Source of the DNA: Septoria linicola
Taxonomy: Eukaryota; Ascomycota; Dothideomycetes; Mycosphaerellales; Mycosphaerellaceae
Assembly (NCBI GenBank): GCA_024114885.1
Contig: CP099420.1
Span: 434,001-498,000 of the forward strand
DNA length: 64,000 nt
Direction of reading: 5' to 3'
Shown here: piece by piece, positions 18,769-30,700 of the stretch
Layout of the letters: every line of letters starts with the position of its first letter
How positions within the stretch are numbered: position 1 is the stretch's first letter
Program-made: the position numbers and the translations under genes
Notes under the pieces: model-generated
The model's input: only the letters and a program-made list of their open reading frames with translations
Told to the model about the DNA's origin: nothing
The model's database searches: none

Positions 18769-21700
18769 ATTCCAGGGGCTTCATGATGTGTTGGCACAAG
18801 ATGAAGGTACTTTGGAGGCGGTGTAATGGAAGAGCGTGACATGGAAAAGCAGGGATATGGTTTTTGTGCGGCATTTGCCTCACTTACGCTGCCCTCTCCA
18901 AAGGCACCACGGCTGGAGGAGAGTCAATCGAAGCATTCGATGTCACATCAATCCATTCAGTAGCAAAGCGTGAGTGACACCGAGAGTCTATTACGGTCTC
19001 AAACCAGGCACCTTGCCGCCTTGGGTCCAAGTGTTCAATTGCATCGAACTCTACACCATATGTGTGTTCCAAAAGTTGTGTCGTATCGACCTGACGTCCA
19101 GCAGCGTCGCCTTGTCGGACATTGTCAGCGACTGAGGGACCAGCATTCTAAGCCATATAGCTCGTGCGCTGGCGAGGACACCACGACACTCGGATCTGAC
19201 CAGACTCAGCACAACCCTACAGATGAGCGAGCGTGATGGAGCATCTAGCACTGTGAAGATGGGACGAGTGAGATGAATAACCTCTTCTATGATACCGACT
19301 GTATCAGCGAAGACCCAGCAGACCACGGCAGAAGAGCAGCAAATCTCACTCCGCTGAAAGCCACCTCTGTGATCCGTGACGAGCGCGTCCTCGCTGCACC
19401 ACAACCCTCAGGCACAAGCAAACACCCTCGGGCCAACACAATCGCTTTCTAGCGCCGGAGTGCCAGATAAACAGCACACCAGCGCTGCGCCTCGCTCAAT
19501 CCCTGCGAATGCGACGCACGAGCCTCGAAAACTGCCGATCACCTCGTTGACTCAGCGTCGAGAGCCTTCCAGCAGCCATTGAGCCAATCACAGAATTTAG
19601 AGCTCGACTTGCAGCAAACATGGGGAGGCTGGCGACTGAGCAGGGGCCAACTGTTTGCGCGGCTTTTTGGTGGGGCAGACTTCACGTTCACTTAGAAGTC
19701 TTGGCGAGAACAGCGGCGAAGCTGACCATCCCGGACAACGAGTCAACAACGTCGCGCTGGCATACAAATCGCTGATGTGTAGGGTATATTGAGAATGCTG
19801 AGTTGAAAAATCTGGTTTATAATGGGCCTGCCGCAATACTGCGTGCTGCATCCAGCATTTGAGGTACAGGTGGGATGCCGAGAGATGCCAGCGCAAGGTC
19901 AAGAGCAGGAGGATAGAGCCGGATGACAGGGAGGAATGGTTGAAGAGATCCATTTCACTGCGTAGGTAAAGCGCTGAGACGTCCTGCACATTTTTGGTCA
20001 TGGTATGGTGGCTTTAACCGACGCAGTGCGGAAGCGGCGGAGCCAGACTGCGAGAACGATCAGACCCCATGCCAGCAGCACACCTTGAGCCGATAGAGGA
20101 GAGCGGGCTGCCTCGTTCGTGTGGGTTTCACACAGTTCTACGGCTGCACGCTCGACCTATGCTTGATTGCAGAGGACGAGGTTGACTACGCCATGCCCTT
20201 GTGGTCCAGAAACAACACTTGCAGACAGTAAAACAAGTCAAGCTCCATCGATAAGATGTCCAAAGACGGACTGAAACTTCCAGATGCCAATGGCCGCGTA
20301 CAGACAAGAGTTGTAACCACTTGGAGGATGCCAAATCCTGGTGGTCCGTGCTTCGAACGATCGAGCGGTACGCGGGAAGCAGCAAGAAGTCTCGAGCTCG
20401 TGCACACGGTCAGATTACACTGCTAGTTGTCTCAGCAGGATTCTCGCTTGATCTGAGGAGGCAGTACCACGATGATCCCAGCAGCCTCTGCCAGAGCCGA
20501 GCCAGTCTCGTTGCAACAAGGTAGACAAACAGCACATCTAAGCAGTGGCGGCTCGACGCTCTAGACGTGGCCCGTAGCAGAGTGCTCTATCTTTTTAGCT
20601 GGCTCTATCGTGCTGTGGATCCCGATTTTGTTGGACCACGATCAGGGAGCAGCTCGGTCTTGAAGAAGCTCGGCCTTTGAAGTCCGTTGCTGATCGAGAA
20701 TGTGGGAAGACCGGAGTCAGCGCGCGATATCTTGGAAGAGCGGCCGTACTGCTTAGCAAGTGGATCGATAGAAGCGACGTTGCTCAAAGCATCAACAACG
20801 AGCTGCTGCAGCTGATTGACCATATCTCCCGACGTGTGAACGACGATCCGTCGTCATTGATCATTCAGTGAACAACGGAGCGGCTCTAGTAGCATCACAA
20901 CCGCCGCTGCATGCATTGGACGAGTAGCGCCGACAATGCCAGCCCAGAAATGAGTAACCGCTAGCATTGAGAGAGTGCAAGAGTGGTCAGGCTCAATCTT
21001 TGTTCGGCGCGGAAGCTACGGCTTTATGGGCGACAAGTCGGCAATCTTCGCTGACAGGCGTCGTCTCTCGTTGCATACACTTTTCGGAAGCAAGTACTTC
21101 TCAAACAATTGCTCAGAGTAGAGCCGAGATCCGGTTGAACATTGCCAGAGCGTCGCGCATGCAACAAGGTCAGAAGCAGCATCGGCTCAGGCGATACAGC
21201 TCTTCAATGCGTAGAGAAGCATGCGCACATCAGTTGTTCTCTCTCGCGCGGCTTTGGCAGGCCTCGTCGCAGAAGGTGCACCGCAGTCTCAGGTATCTGT
21301 CCCGGGAAGTAGGACCTGGAGCGAGCCTTGCTCAGCTTGAGCCGTTCATCTCCGCGCCATCGAGATTGAGACAGAACGTGTTGGCTACCAAAGCCCAGAG
21401 AGCGAATTGAGAGAGCCTACGAGCTTGCGCGATCTCCAAGTGTCTAGCCTTTGGACTTTACGACATTCTGCACCAACGGCGGCCTCATGTTCTCGACGAA
21501 AGGTTGCCAATGTCTAGGACATGTGTCAAGCTACCGCAGCTCAGCTCGGATGCTATTGGTCCTAGGCCACAAGCAGAGGTCCTTGGCTCCAGGTCAATTT
21601 GGCCCTCCAAGACTACTTCTGATACCAGACGCTATTTGCCCATGGCTCGTGGGCATAGCTTCGGATGCAGGCTTGCCGCTTGCCAGGTACTGTCTGATCT

Positions 21701-23106
21701 CACGGAGCCAGCTGCAGGCGGCACGATATTGCACGTGGTCCCGCTTTGGCTCCCTGGTGTTCTGCCTCAGGGAATATCTCTCTTATCCAGCTTTCTAAAG
21801 ATATATGGTCCATGGAGGATTGGGCATCTGCATGCTTCTACCAATGATCCAACTTCTTCGCCTCAGTCAGGCCCGCACCTTGGCCGAGTGTCTTGGGCTA
21901 TGCTTCGGGTGAGGCGCTTCACGCGTGCGACCGGTGCATGTATCATATCGCGTGCGCTCACCGATGCATGGACTACTGCGAGCAAAGCCTCGTGAAAGAT
22001 GGCCTCAGAGATCCTTAGAGGACGGAAAGCTGAGGTGCGCTCCATGAGCGTCAACATTGCTTACTCAGCCAGAACTCAATCATCGTTCCTGCTCTCCTGC
22101 TGTCACCTCATTCTCGCTTGACTACGAATACGGCCGCGCTCATGATGTATCTTCCGACGCGCACTCTGGACATGCGCCGCGAAACATCCAGACAGCTTCC
22201 ATCTCCACCTGCTCAGACATGTTGAGGTTGTCAAGCATAGCACGCGTCAAGCCTCGCGAGACGCGTCTCGAAACATATACGGTGAAGGCGGCGATACTGA
22301 CACCTCCTATTATGAGACGAGATGACTGCGCTGCACAGAGCCTGAACACACTGAATGCTCTGCGTGAGGCTCCTGGCTTCAGGCTGCTACACGCGTCGCC
22401 GGTCATTCTGCCGCCAGTATCAGTGCATAGAGAGGCGACACGAAGGGCCACCCGCCATTCTGATACCGCGAGGTTCCTTCAACATGGCCCTCTATGTCTA
22501 ACCCTCATGAAAGCAGCGAGTCAATGGCATCCTTCACTGCCCCGGCTCCGTACTCAAATGGACATGAGCTCAATGCACGCTTCTTCTGGCCTCTTGGTAT
22601 TCTTGACTCGAGCGGGGAAGCACCTACTGCACTGTACCAAATAGCTGGAAAAGGACAGGCGCGAACGCGCCTGATCCCAGTGCTGACTTGGCTCTTCTTA
22701 TTCCCACTTCTGCTGTTGGTCAATACGCGAGCAGTACATAGGTACCGCACCACTGCCAAGCACAACGGATGTGCTCGCAACCACACGAGCCCTCGTGTCT
22801 ACTGCGGAATGCTGATCTCAAACCTTGTACGTCTTGCTTGGCAATGCCTTGTTCTGCGCATCTTGTGGGGATGACAAGGTGCTAAGAGAGCATGGCTGCT
22901 GCAGTGCGCGTGTTCGGTCGCCATATAGCCCCGGCAGAGACGGCAATAACGGTCTGCTCTTATTTGTCCTGTGCAGGACCATAGATCATCTCGAAAGGAT
23001 CCTGAGTAGGTCTAGCATAAAGCTAACGTAATTCACCACAAGTGTCTTCTAGATTGTTCAACTACCCTTCATTCTCCCGAAGAACACTTCCGTTCGTTGC
23101 TTGATC
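18769..23106. other. 4.3-kb stretch without a recognisable gene beside the mating-type genes
   Basis: Many open frames of 60-195 codons occur on both strands, clustered on the plus strand at 20967-22644 and in different frames. None shows a family motif, a credible start plus splice structure, or a conserved-looking core. A small minus ORF at 20605-20823 (72 residues) has gene-like composition but no identity. I see no terminal inverted repeats, transposase motifs or rRNA. It could be idiomorph-flanking decayed sequence, or lineage-specific genes I cannot recognise. Confidence 0.35.
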
Positions 23107-24752
23107 ATGTCGGGTCCCACGCCTGAGGTGTACGCAAGAGGCAAAGACGCCAGGTTTACGGATCACCTCGAGCGTGTCTCCAACAGTTCGGATGAAAAGG
23201 CTAAATATGGGGCAGAGACAAGCGGTGGCAGTGTCGTACGCGACTGGACTCCTGCCGAAGAGAAGAAGATAGTGTAAGTACTTTTCAACTAACCCGAAGA
23301 CCGTCGCTCTACTAATACATCGCAGCTGGAAAGTCGACTGGCATGTCTTCCCAATGCTGTGCATCGTCTTCGGCTTGTCACTGCTCGATCGGTCGAATAT
23401 CTCAGCCGCCTACATTGCACAGATGGACGTCGACCTTGAACTGACCGGAGCACGATATAATGTTGCCCTGCTGGTGTTTTTCATTGGGTATGGTCTCTTC
23501 GAGCTACCATCGAATTATGTCATTCGACGTCTGGGGGCTCGATGGTGGTTGAGCTTTCTGATCACGGCCTGGGGAGTATGTGTTCTCGGAATGGGTTTCG
23601 TCGACCACTGGTCTATCCTGGCAGTCCTTCGAGCCCTTCTGGGAGTGTTTGAAGCTGGTCTTTTTCCCGGAGCTATCTACATCATTGGGTCTTGGTACCG
23701 CCAGTACGAAACCGCGAAAAGGATCTCCATCTTCTACATGGCCGCCTTGCTCGCGTCAGGCTTCGGGCCCATCTTCGCTTACGCCCTGTCATTGATCCGC
23801 GTTGGTGATGGCAAATATGCTCAAGGCTGGAGGTGGATCTTCGTGAGTTGTCAAAATCTAGCTCGCAGTCTCTTGACTAACATCTGGCGAACAGATCATC
23901 GAAGGCATTGCTACCATTGTAGCTGGTCTGGTTTCGCCGTTCTTCCTCATCGAATTCCCAGAGCGCGTGCGCTTCTTGACGGACCGCCAAAAGAACATTG
24001 CCCTGGAACGAGTTCGACTTGACAAGAGCAGCAAGGAGATCGTTCACCTGAACGTCAAGCAGACTCTTTCCTCACTTTTGGACGTAAAGCTTATGCTGTA
24101 CTGCGTCAACTACTTCATCGCCGCAAGCAGTGTCTACTCACTGGCTTTCTTCGCTCCCATCATTCTCCGACAAGGCCTTGGCTTCGACTACACCAAAGCA
24201 CAACTTCTGTCCTCTCCTCCGTACGTCTTTACAATATTCGCTAGTATTGGCGGCGCATACGTCTCCGACAAGATCAAGCTTCGGTGGCCAGTCCTCAACT
24301 TCCAGGCGCTCACGGCTATTGTTGGTCTACTCATCATGCTCCATGCTGGTCCACCAGGAGTGCGCTATTTTGGGCTCTTCCTTGCTACCTATGGCACTCA
24401 AGCAAATGTTCCCGGCACATTGACGTACGGGCAGAATCAGACAGCGAAGCTGGAGAAGAAGGGCATTGTTGCTGCAGCCATGATTAGTGCAGGTGCTGTT
24501 GGAGGAGTATGCGGATCTACTATCTTCCGTCGCCAGGATGCGCCATTGTACCTGCCAGGTAAAGTCGCTCCAAGCTCGTTTCGTAGTTCTTTGCTAATCT
24601 TGCGTTCAGGAATGTGGGCCACAATTGGCATGCAGTGCGTGCATATTATCATCACGTTTGTGATGTCATTGTACTTCATGCGACAGAACAAGAAGGCAGA
24701 TCGAGGAGAGGTTGTTCTCGAGGGCGTTGAGGGATTCAGATACGCTCCATGA
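23107..24752 (+). CDS. MFS transporter, anion:cation symporter (Dal5/allantoate permease-like) type
   Basis: Four exons, 23107-23273, 23326-23842, 23895-24558 and 24610-24752, give 496 residues. All introns are GT-AG, about 50 nt, and keep the frame. The protein has about 12 hydrophobic segments. The N-terminal half has the anion:cation symporter hallmarks LSLLDRSNISAAYIAQM, FELPSNYVIRRLGARWW, GVFEAGLFPGAIYIIGSWY and a central loop starting IEFPERVRFLT. The second half has VYSLAFFAPIILRQGLGF and TYGTQANVPGTLTYGQN. By family knowledge these import organic anions (allantoate, nicotinate, vitamins or phthalates) at the plasma membrane; the substrate here is unknown. The N-terminal ~55 residues are hydrophilic and cytosolic. 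Confidence 0.9.
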
Positions 24753-24998
24753 GCAGGATATGTTAGAATATCATACACTCCGCTAAAGCCTCACATACAC
24801 TGTTCTGACGCTTGTTTCGGTGCGCAAAAGCCCATGCAAGCTTAGACAGATCGCGACTGTGCCTCAAATATAGTCCGGAATCTGGCATCGCCACAAGATT
24901 GTCTCAAATTGACTTATGCTTCGAGCCATCTCTTGCGGGCCGCATTGTTTCGATCGCCTCGATACCTGAACGCAGTCCTGCACGGTCTGCCACCGTCA

Positions 24999-25846
24999 CT
25001 ATTTTATCACCGTCACTATTTCATCGATTATGGCATCGCACTCCGGCGAATCTGTAGCCAAGAGCTCGCGAAAGGAATTGACTCTCGACAAAAGCCAGAG
25101 GACACTTGCCACAACCACAACAGGGCATGCTCCTATCCTCCTTTTCACCTGTGGATATACCTCGTATCCCAAATCTCTCAACAACTGAAGTATCGCGTGG
25201 ATGCCTCTAGCCTGGACTTTGGCTTCTCCCCACGAAACACCTTTACCACGTCGGTGTGCAGCAACAGCGATAGCTTCTAGCGAGACACAAATCGGAGCAT
25301 GGCATCGCAGCCACAAGGGCATGTTCGGCTCCAAGGCAGCGGGAAGACCGGATCACACAAAGAGGTCTACCATACGCTGGTCGCTTAACAGTGTTTTCTG
25401 TGATCCCATTCCGGTGATCTTGCTGTGTATTCGACCACTCCCATCGATGTCTGCTTGCATGAACGCCATGCCGAATGCTATCCGCTCTTCGCCGATCGTC
25501 TCTTCCAGTCGCTCTGGCGTGAAGGTGTTGAACATGAACAGAATGCATCGTGCTGCACTTCTCTGCAGGGCTGGGAGTATTGGATGAATCTGATGGCCAA
25601 GGAGTGTAACGATGATGAGATTGTAACGAAGTTGTTCGTCCAGGTTGTCTGACACTTCTATCTTGGCTTTGTCATTTCTAGCATCGACTATGCCGTGGTG
25701 CTCCCGGATCTGTTCTAGTCGTTTCGACCCAGGACGACAAATGCCGGTGATTTTGTGTCCACCAACGCATGAGAGCTGAAGGCTATAGTACTGCCTATGC
25801 GGCCAACACCGACTATGGCTATGTTGAGTGGTGTCGTTGACGTCCT
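24999..25846 (-). pseudogene. Ketopantoate reductase (ApbA/PanE)-like pseudogene
   Basis: Minus-strand remnants align in order with ApbA/PanE-type reductases. First is a Rossmann start (NIAIVGVGRIGST, about 25825-25790). After a one-base frame break near 25778 comes VGGHKITGICRPGSKRLEQI, then FNTFTPERLEETIGEERI, an in-frame TGA at 25353-25355, and a C-terminal helical domain (WLRCHAPICVSLEAIAVA, SWGEAKVQARGIHA, LWLLSRVNSFRELLAT) to the stop at 24999. No ATG is found ahead of the Rossmann motif. A stop, a shift and a missing start together mean the gene is not functional. An intron cannot explain the TGA, because no acceptor lies at a usable distance. Intact relatives reduce 2-dehydropantoate-like ketoacids with NADPH. 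Confidence 0.75.
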
Positions 25847-26581
25847 TTTATCAACGTGCACTGTCACAATAGCGAGAAGAGCAGCACTGTCCGTGTGAGT
25901 GGAGCGAGCCTGTCCTATAAGTTAGTAGACGCGAATTGCACGGGCTTTGAAGTCGTGTATCTCTGGATGCCATTCTCGTATGGGCATGATTCTTGATATA
26001 CATATCGGCACTGCAATCTGGCGTCGCGCGCACTTGACCAAAAGCGGACGAGATTGCGAGGTGAAGGAAGAATCGAAACTGCCGGCAGGATCATCTGGTC
26101 GAGGCTCACACTGCTGAGAACAACCTCATCGCACTAGGCTTCGACCAATTCTGTGACTACTTGTCGTCCGAAATGCCGTTGATAGCTTGATACTGGTCGA
26201 ATACTACCACTGAAGAAAGACACTGTTGTCTTAGCGGTTCTTGTCAGGTTGACCTTTTTGCAATGAGAGAGTGGTGTGTACGGTATCGTCCAAGGATTAT
26301 GTACTCCATCACAGGACAATGAGATTCCTGGGGACTTAGTACAAACCTCTTCCTGACAGTCTCACGAAGCATTGAGATGTTGTCTCCGTTGTGCAATCGC
26401 CCGGAAGGATTGCAGCCGAGCCCAACCTCGGCTTTTGCCCTGACTAGCCATCTTTGGCACAATAAATACGACTCGCATCAATATTGCACGTCCATGATGG
26501 CTGGCCAGTGCAGTCGTTGCTGTATGAAACAAAACTTATACGCATGAAAGAGTCCCACGGTCTCGCATCAAACTTCCAGCA
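25847..26581. other. Intergenic region, no supported gene
   Basis: 735 bases. A minus-strand frame at 26244-26462 (reading GCNPSGRLHNGDNISMLRE) has gene-like composition but is short and unrecognised; it may be another remnant beside the reductase pseudogene. Nothing else is supported. Confidence 0.3.
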
Positions 26582-27154
26582 ATGGTTGACAAGCTTTACT
26601 CCTCAGCTGCGCTGGGCAAAGAACATCCGGACTTCGCGATCTCTTGGACTCAAAAAGTGCTGAACGGTCCGGAGCTGGAGATCATACCGGAGTTACCTCC
26701 CGGATGGCAAGAAGGGCTCGTGACCAATGCAATGTTCGATGAGACACTCAGCCATGAGCGAGGGCTGCGAGCTCGGGTCATGTTTCGCCGACCTTGTAGT
26801 GAATCGGATTCTGTCTCGAAGTGGGAGCACTGTTATCTGCTGTCTGTAGGGCATGGTATCGATGGAAGGACAGGTCGAGGACATGGAGGGTTCTCAAGCC
26901 TTGTCCTGGACCATCTCACCGGCACCGCTGCGCACCGGGAGAATCAGCGAGCAGAGCCTCCGGCAACCGCAACCATGACTGTCGACTACAAAGCACCTGT
27001 AAGCACTCCATGCGTGATTCTGGCACGATCGTGGCCTATCGAGATTAGTGGAAGGAAGATCTGGCTCAAGGGAGTTCTGGAGGACATGAATGGCAGGCCG
27101 TACGCTACTGCCAAAGCACTTTTCGTCAACCCACGAGAAGCACCAAACCTATGA
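26582..27154 (+). CDS. Hotdog-fold thioesterase superfamily protein
   Basis: A single-exon, 190-residue protein. The central part has the PaaI/4HBT-like pattern: GHGGFSSLVLDHLTGTAAHR (the hotdog helix with the catalytic-type acidic residue), followed by ATATMTVDYKAPVSTPCVIL and the strand pair RSWPIEISGRKIWLKGVLED, ending in ATAKALFVNP. By family knowledge these hydrolyse acyl-CoA or other acyl thioesters; the substrate is unknown. No targeting signal is evident. ATG 26582 follows an in-frame stop-containing leader and gives MVDKLYSSAALG, in keeping with fungal homologues of about 180-200 residues. Confidence 0.8.
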   Translation: MVDKLYSSAALGKEHPDFAISWTQKVLNGPELEIIPELPPGWQEGLVTNAMFDETLSHERGLRARVMFRRPCSESDSVSKWEHCYLLSVGHGIDGRTGRGHGGFSSLVLDHLTGTAAHRENQRAEPPATATMTVDYKAPVSTPCVILARSWPIEISGRKIWLKGVLEDMNGRPYATAKALFVNPREAPNL

Positions 27155-27985
27155 TGCAGATGTACATAGATCTTCTCGACCAATGTCTACTTGCACGAAT
27201 CGAAGCAGGACAAGTCAGTTGAGCCAGGAAACTGTGTCAACATGTTGGCATGCTGCCTAAAACAAGTGCTGGCGACCTTCAAGAAGAGTGATCGTCTAGG
27301 CGTAGACGATCGTCATACGATTCCGCGCCAAGTTGTTCCGGCCAGTCGCTGCAAGGACATGATGATGATGAAGTGGAGTTCAGCAGAGAAAGACACAGTC
27401 AAATGTGCATGGCGAGTTCGGACGCGCGGCAGAAGCCCTAAATTCGTGGACCGTGCTTTCTCAGCGAGTTTGGCGACAGTTCGGCGGCCTTCCTTGCGGA
27501 AGACCTCACTTCTGAATGATCTCTCAAAGACTTGTCCATATCTTCAGCATAGCTCATAGTCGCTGCTACAGCCATGAACGATGTGGCAACAGCTTGGATG
27601 CCTGGTCATGCTATATCATCGATGCCCCAAAGGGTACTCGCTCGTATCTAGAGCACATCGCCATTCTGGAACTCGTTGTGTAGGCATATCATGTCGGTAA
27701 TGTGGAGGCGACATTCAAGCGGCGGGCCCGACAGCAGACTACCAGCCTTGTAGCTTCCAGTACCAGATCCCAACCCCGCACCAAGTATCGTTCGACTTCA
27801 CCTTCGCTTGAGATGAAACGGCGTTCGAGGCGATGTCGTTGTAGACGTGCGAGACGTACGCGGCCAGCGCCTCAAAGTCCACTGCGACGAGGAGCAGGCG
27901 ATACCCATGAGATAAGTAAGATCCCTCGCTGTTCGCAGAGGTTTTCTTTCCTCAGGTCACTCTCGGATCTCAAGTTCCTGTCATC
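27155..27985. other. Intergenic region with a short perfect inverted repeat
   Basis: No gene is supported. A 9-bp perfect stem with a 4-nt loop lies at 27290-27311 (GATCGTCTA, GGCG, TAGACGATC). Open frames here (such as 27191-27559 plus) carry no recognisable content. Confidence 0.35.
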
Positions 27986-30435
27986 ATGAAGACCGCCCAG
28001 TCAGCGGGACTGCTGGCCACGCTCCTTTCTACAGGCTACGCAATCTCCAACTCCACAAAACCATCCATACTTTCCTCGGGAAATGGCAAGTATTTCGTAC
28101 GCTATCGAGTTGCCTGCTCAGCTAACTCCAAAGCAGTCGACCTCGGCGAATATCAACAGGCATACGACAAGGCAGTCGCATTCGTCTCTACTTTGAGCAA
28201 CACGCGGAAAGTATCAATCGTTACCGGCGGCAGTGTTAATCGCAGCAATGCCTCCTTCACGGCCTTAACAACAAAGACGGATTCGCAGGCATCAATGGGC
28301 AGTATTATGTCTCCTCATTTCCAATGGGTGGCGCGCTCGCCATGACTTGGGACCGCGAACACTTCGAGTCAGAAGCTCGTGCTGCTGGCGACGAGTTCTA
28401 CATGATGGGTTACAACTTAATCAATGGTCCGGTTGCTGGTCCGCTCGGCAGAACCCCATATGGCGGACGCATGGCAGAAGGCTTCTCGCCAGATCCGTAT
28501 CTGAACGGCATCAGCATGGAGAAGACAGTCAAAGGCATGAACGCTGCTGGCGTCGTCACCGTGAGCAGACACTTCCTGCTCAACGAGCAAGAGACGAACA
28601 GGTCTTCGGCGCTTTCGAGCTCCACATCAGGGGTGTATTCCAGCAATGCGGACGACAAAACCATTCATGAATTGTACTTGTGGCCTTTCATGGATGCCGT
28701 CAAGGCTGGAACGGGTGCCATCATGTGCGGCATGACCAAGACCAATGGCACTCTCTCGTGCGAGAACTCAAAACTTGTCAGTGGACCGCTCAAAGAACAG
28801 CTGGGCTTCCCTGGGCTCGTGATGCCAGATGTCAACTCGCAGACCACTTCGTATGGATCCGCAAATGCAGGCCTCGATTTTGGTTCTAGCACGTATTGGA
28901 CTACCGATATCCTCAACGCCGGCATCGCCAACGGATCTTTCACACAAGCTCGGCTCGACGATATGGCGGTGCGCAATCTGATAGTTTACCATTATGCCGG
29001 TCTCGATGCTGGTACACAGCCCTCAGAAGCGAGCACTACGGAGTATCGCTCAGTGCGTGCCAACCACTCCACACTCATTCGTGAGATCGCAAGAAACTCC
29101 CTCGTACTGCTCAAGAACGAGAACTCTGCCTTGCCACTGCGACAGCCTAACGTGATCAGCGTGTTCGGTGCTCATGCCGATGGATGCATGACTGGACCAA
29201 ACTTCGCCATGAGTGTCGCTAGCATGGACGACCCTTACGACGGACATCTAGCTACAGGCGGTGGCAGTGGTCAGGGCAGCATGACTTACCTCGTTACTCC
29301 ACTGCATGCACTCACTGAGCGAGCACGAAAGGATGGCACGATGATCAGATATATCGCCAATGACACATACAGCAGTACCGAGAGTTCGGGTATGGGTGGT
29401 GGCATGTCAATGGGTGGCAATTCTTCTTCGACTGGCGCGAGCATGGCAGGCGGCCCAGCAGACTCGACGTCGAACAGCAACTCATCAATGTCCATGCCGG
29501 GCAGCGGAGCTGGTGGTGCCGGAGGTGGCGGCGGCGGTTTCGACTCCGGCACATCCCTCACCCCCTCCTTCGAAAATTACGCCGCCTCCTCAGACGTCTG
29601 CCTGGTCTTCATCAACTCGGCCTCAGGCGAAGGCGGCGACCGCTCCGTCCTCTACCACACATCCCAAGACACAACCATCACCACCATCGCCGCAAACTGC
29701 AACAACACCATCGTCATCATCAACACTCCAGGCCCACGTGTCTTCGACAACTGGATCGAAAACGAAAACATCACCGCCGTCCTGTACGGCTCGCTCCTCG
29801 GCCAAGAATCTGGCAATGCGATCATCGATGTGCTATACGGCGATACGAATCCAAGCGGAAAACTTCCATATACTATCGCCAAGAACGAGACAGATTATCC
29901 TGTTAGTATCTGCTACACAGCAGAATGCAATTTCACTGAGGGTGTACACATCGATTACCGCTACTTCGACGCCTACAACATCAGTGTCTGCTACCCCTTC
30001 GGTCCTGGCCTGAGCTACACGACGTTCTCATACGGCGATGTTTCAGCAACTGCAACGAACACTTCTGCTCTCGCTTCCACCTATCCTACCGGCCGTCTCA
30101 CTCTCGGCGGGCCATCCGATCTCTTCGATGAAGTCATCAGCATGGGGACGACTATCAAGAACACTGGCGGTGTGGCTGGAAGTGCAGTCGCGCAGCTTTA
30201 TGTTAGCTATCCTCCTGCAGCGGATCAGCCGCCGAAGCAGTTGAGGGGGTTTGAGAAAGTCAAGCTCAAGGCGGGAGAGGAGAAGCAAGTGACGTTTAGT
30301 GTGAGGAGGAGGGATGTGAGTTATTGGGACGTGGTTGCGCAGAAGTGGGCGGTTGCGAAGGGGAGGTATACGTTTGCTGTGGGTGGGAGTTCGGGGGAGT
30401 TGGAGAGGAGGGTGGAGGTTGTTGTGCAGGTTTGA
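27986..30435 (+). CDS. GH3 beta-glucosidase, secreted, with a frame break near the N-terminus
   Basis: ATG 27986 begins a signal peptide (MKTAQSAGLLATLLSTGYA). A 51-nt GC-AG intron (28086-28136, GCAAGT...GCTAAC...AAGCAG) probably follows, since removing it joins SSGNG to VDLGEYQQAYDKA, as in relatives. The GH3 N-domain reads VSIVTGGSVN, then NASFTAL. The frame slips by one base near 28268-28272 and continues NNKDGFAGINGQYYVSSFP, GPLGRTPYGGR and LLNEQETNR, with GLVMPDVNS carrying the putative nucleophile Asp. The C-domain and Fn3-like end (LRGFEKVKLKAGE) are intact. A Met/Gly/Ser-rich insert lies at about 29385-29560. A 56-nt intron at 28247-28302 could formally restore the frame, but it would delete the conserved KDG segment. 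So this is either a recent pseudogene or a sequence error. Intact members hydrolyse terminal beta-glucosides outside the cell. Confidence 0.75.
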
Positions 30436-30700
30436 TGGTTTTCAGTTGGTGGTGGAGATAGTCGAAAGTTGTGAGGACATTGTGTTGCCTGGGCTAAGCT
30501 GTGCAGCTTGCGTGCAGCTCGTTCGTCTCAGCAGTGAAGTGAAGCTGCGTCTGTTGCAGCAGGCTGTAAAGATCTCTACCTCACCTTACTGAGGTACATA
30601 GCGACTTGATGTCCCTTCTGCCTCTCATCTGCTTGACTTTTGTCCGTCAGCAGACAAGCCGCAACTTACCTATACAACCCGCGAGCCACAGACCCGAAGC

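Noticed and set aside
20967..22644. Cluster of plus-strand ORFs of 115-195 codons
   Set aside because: They lie in different frames, lack motifs and lack credible splice joins. Kept only as an unexplained stretch.
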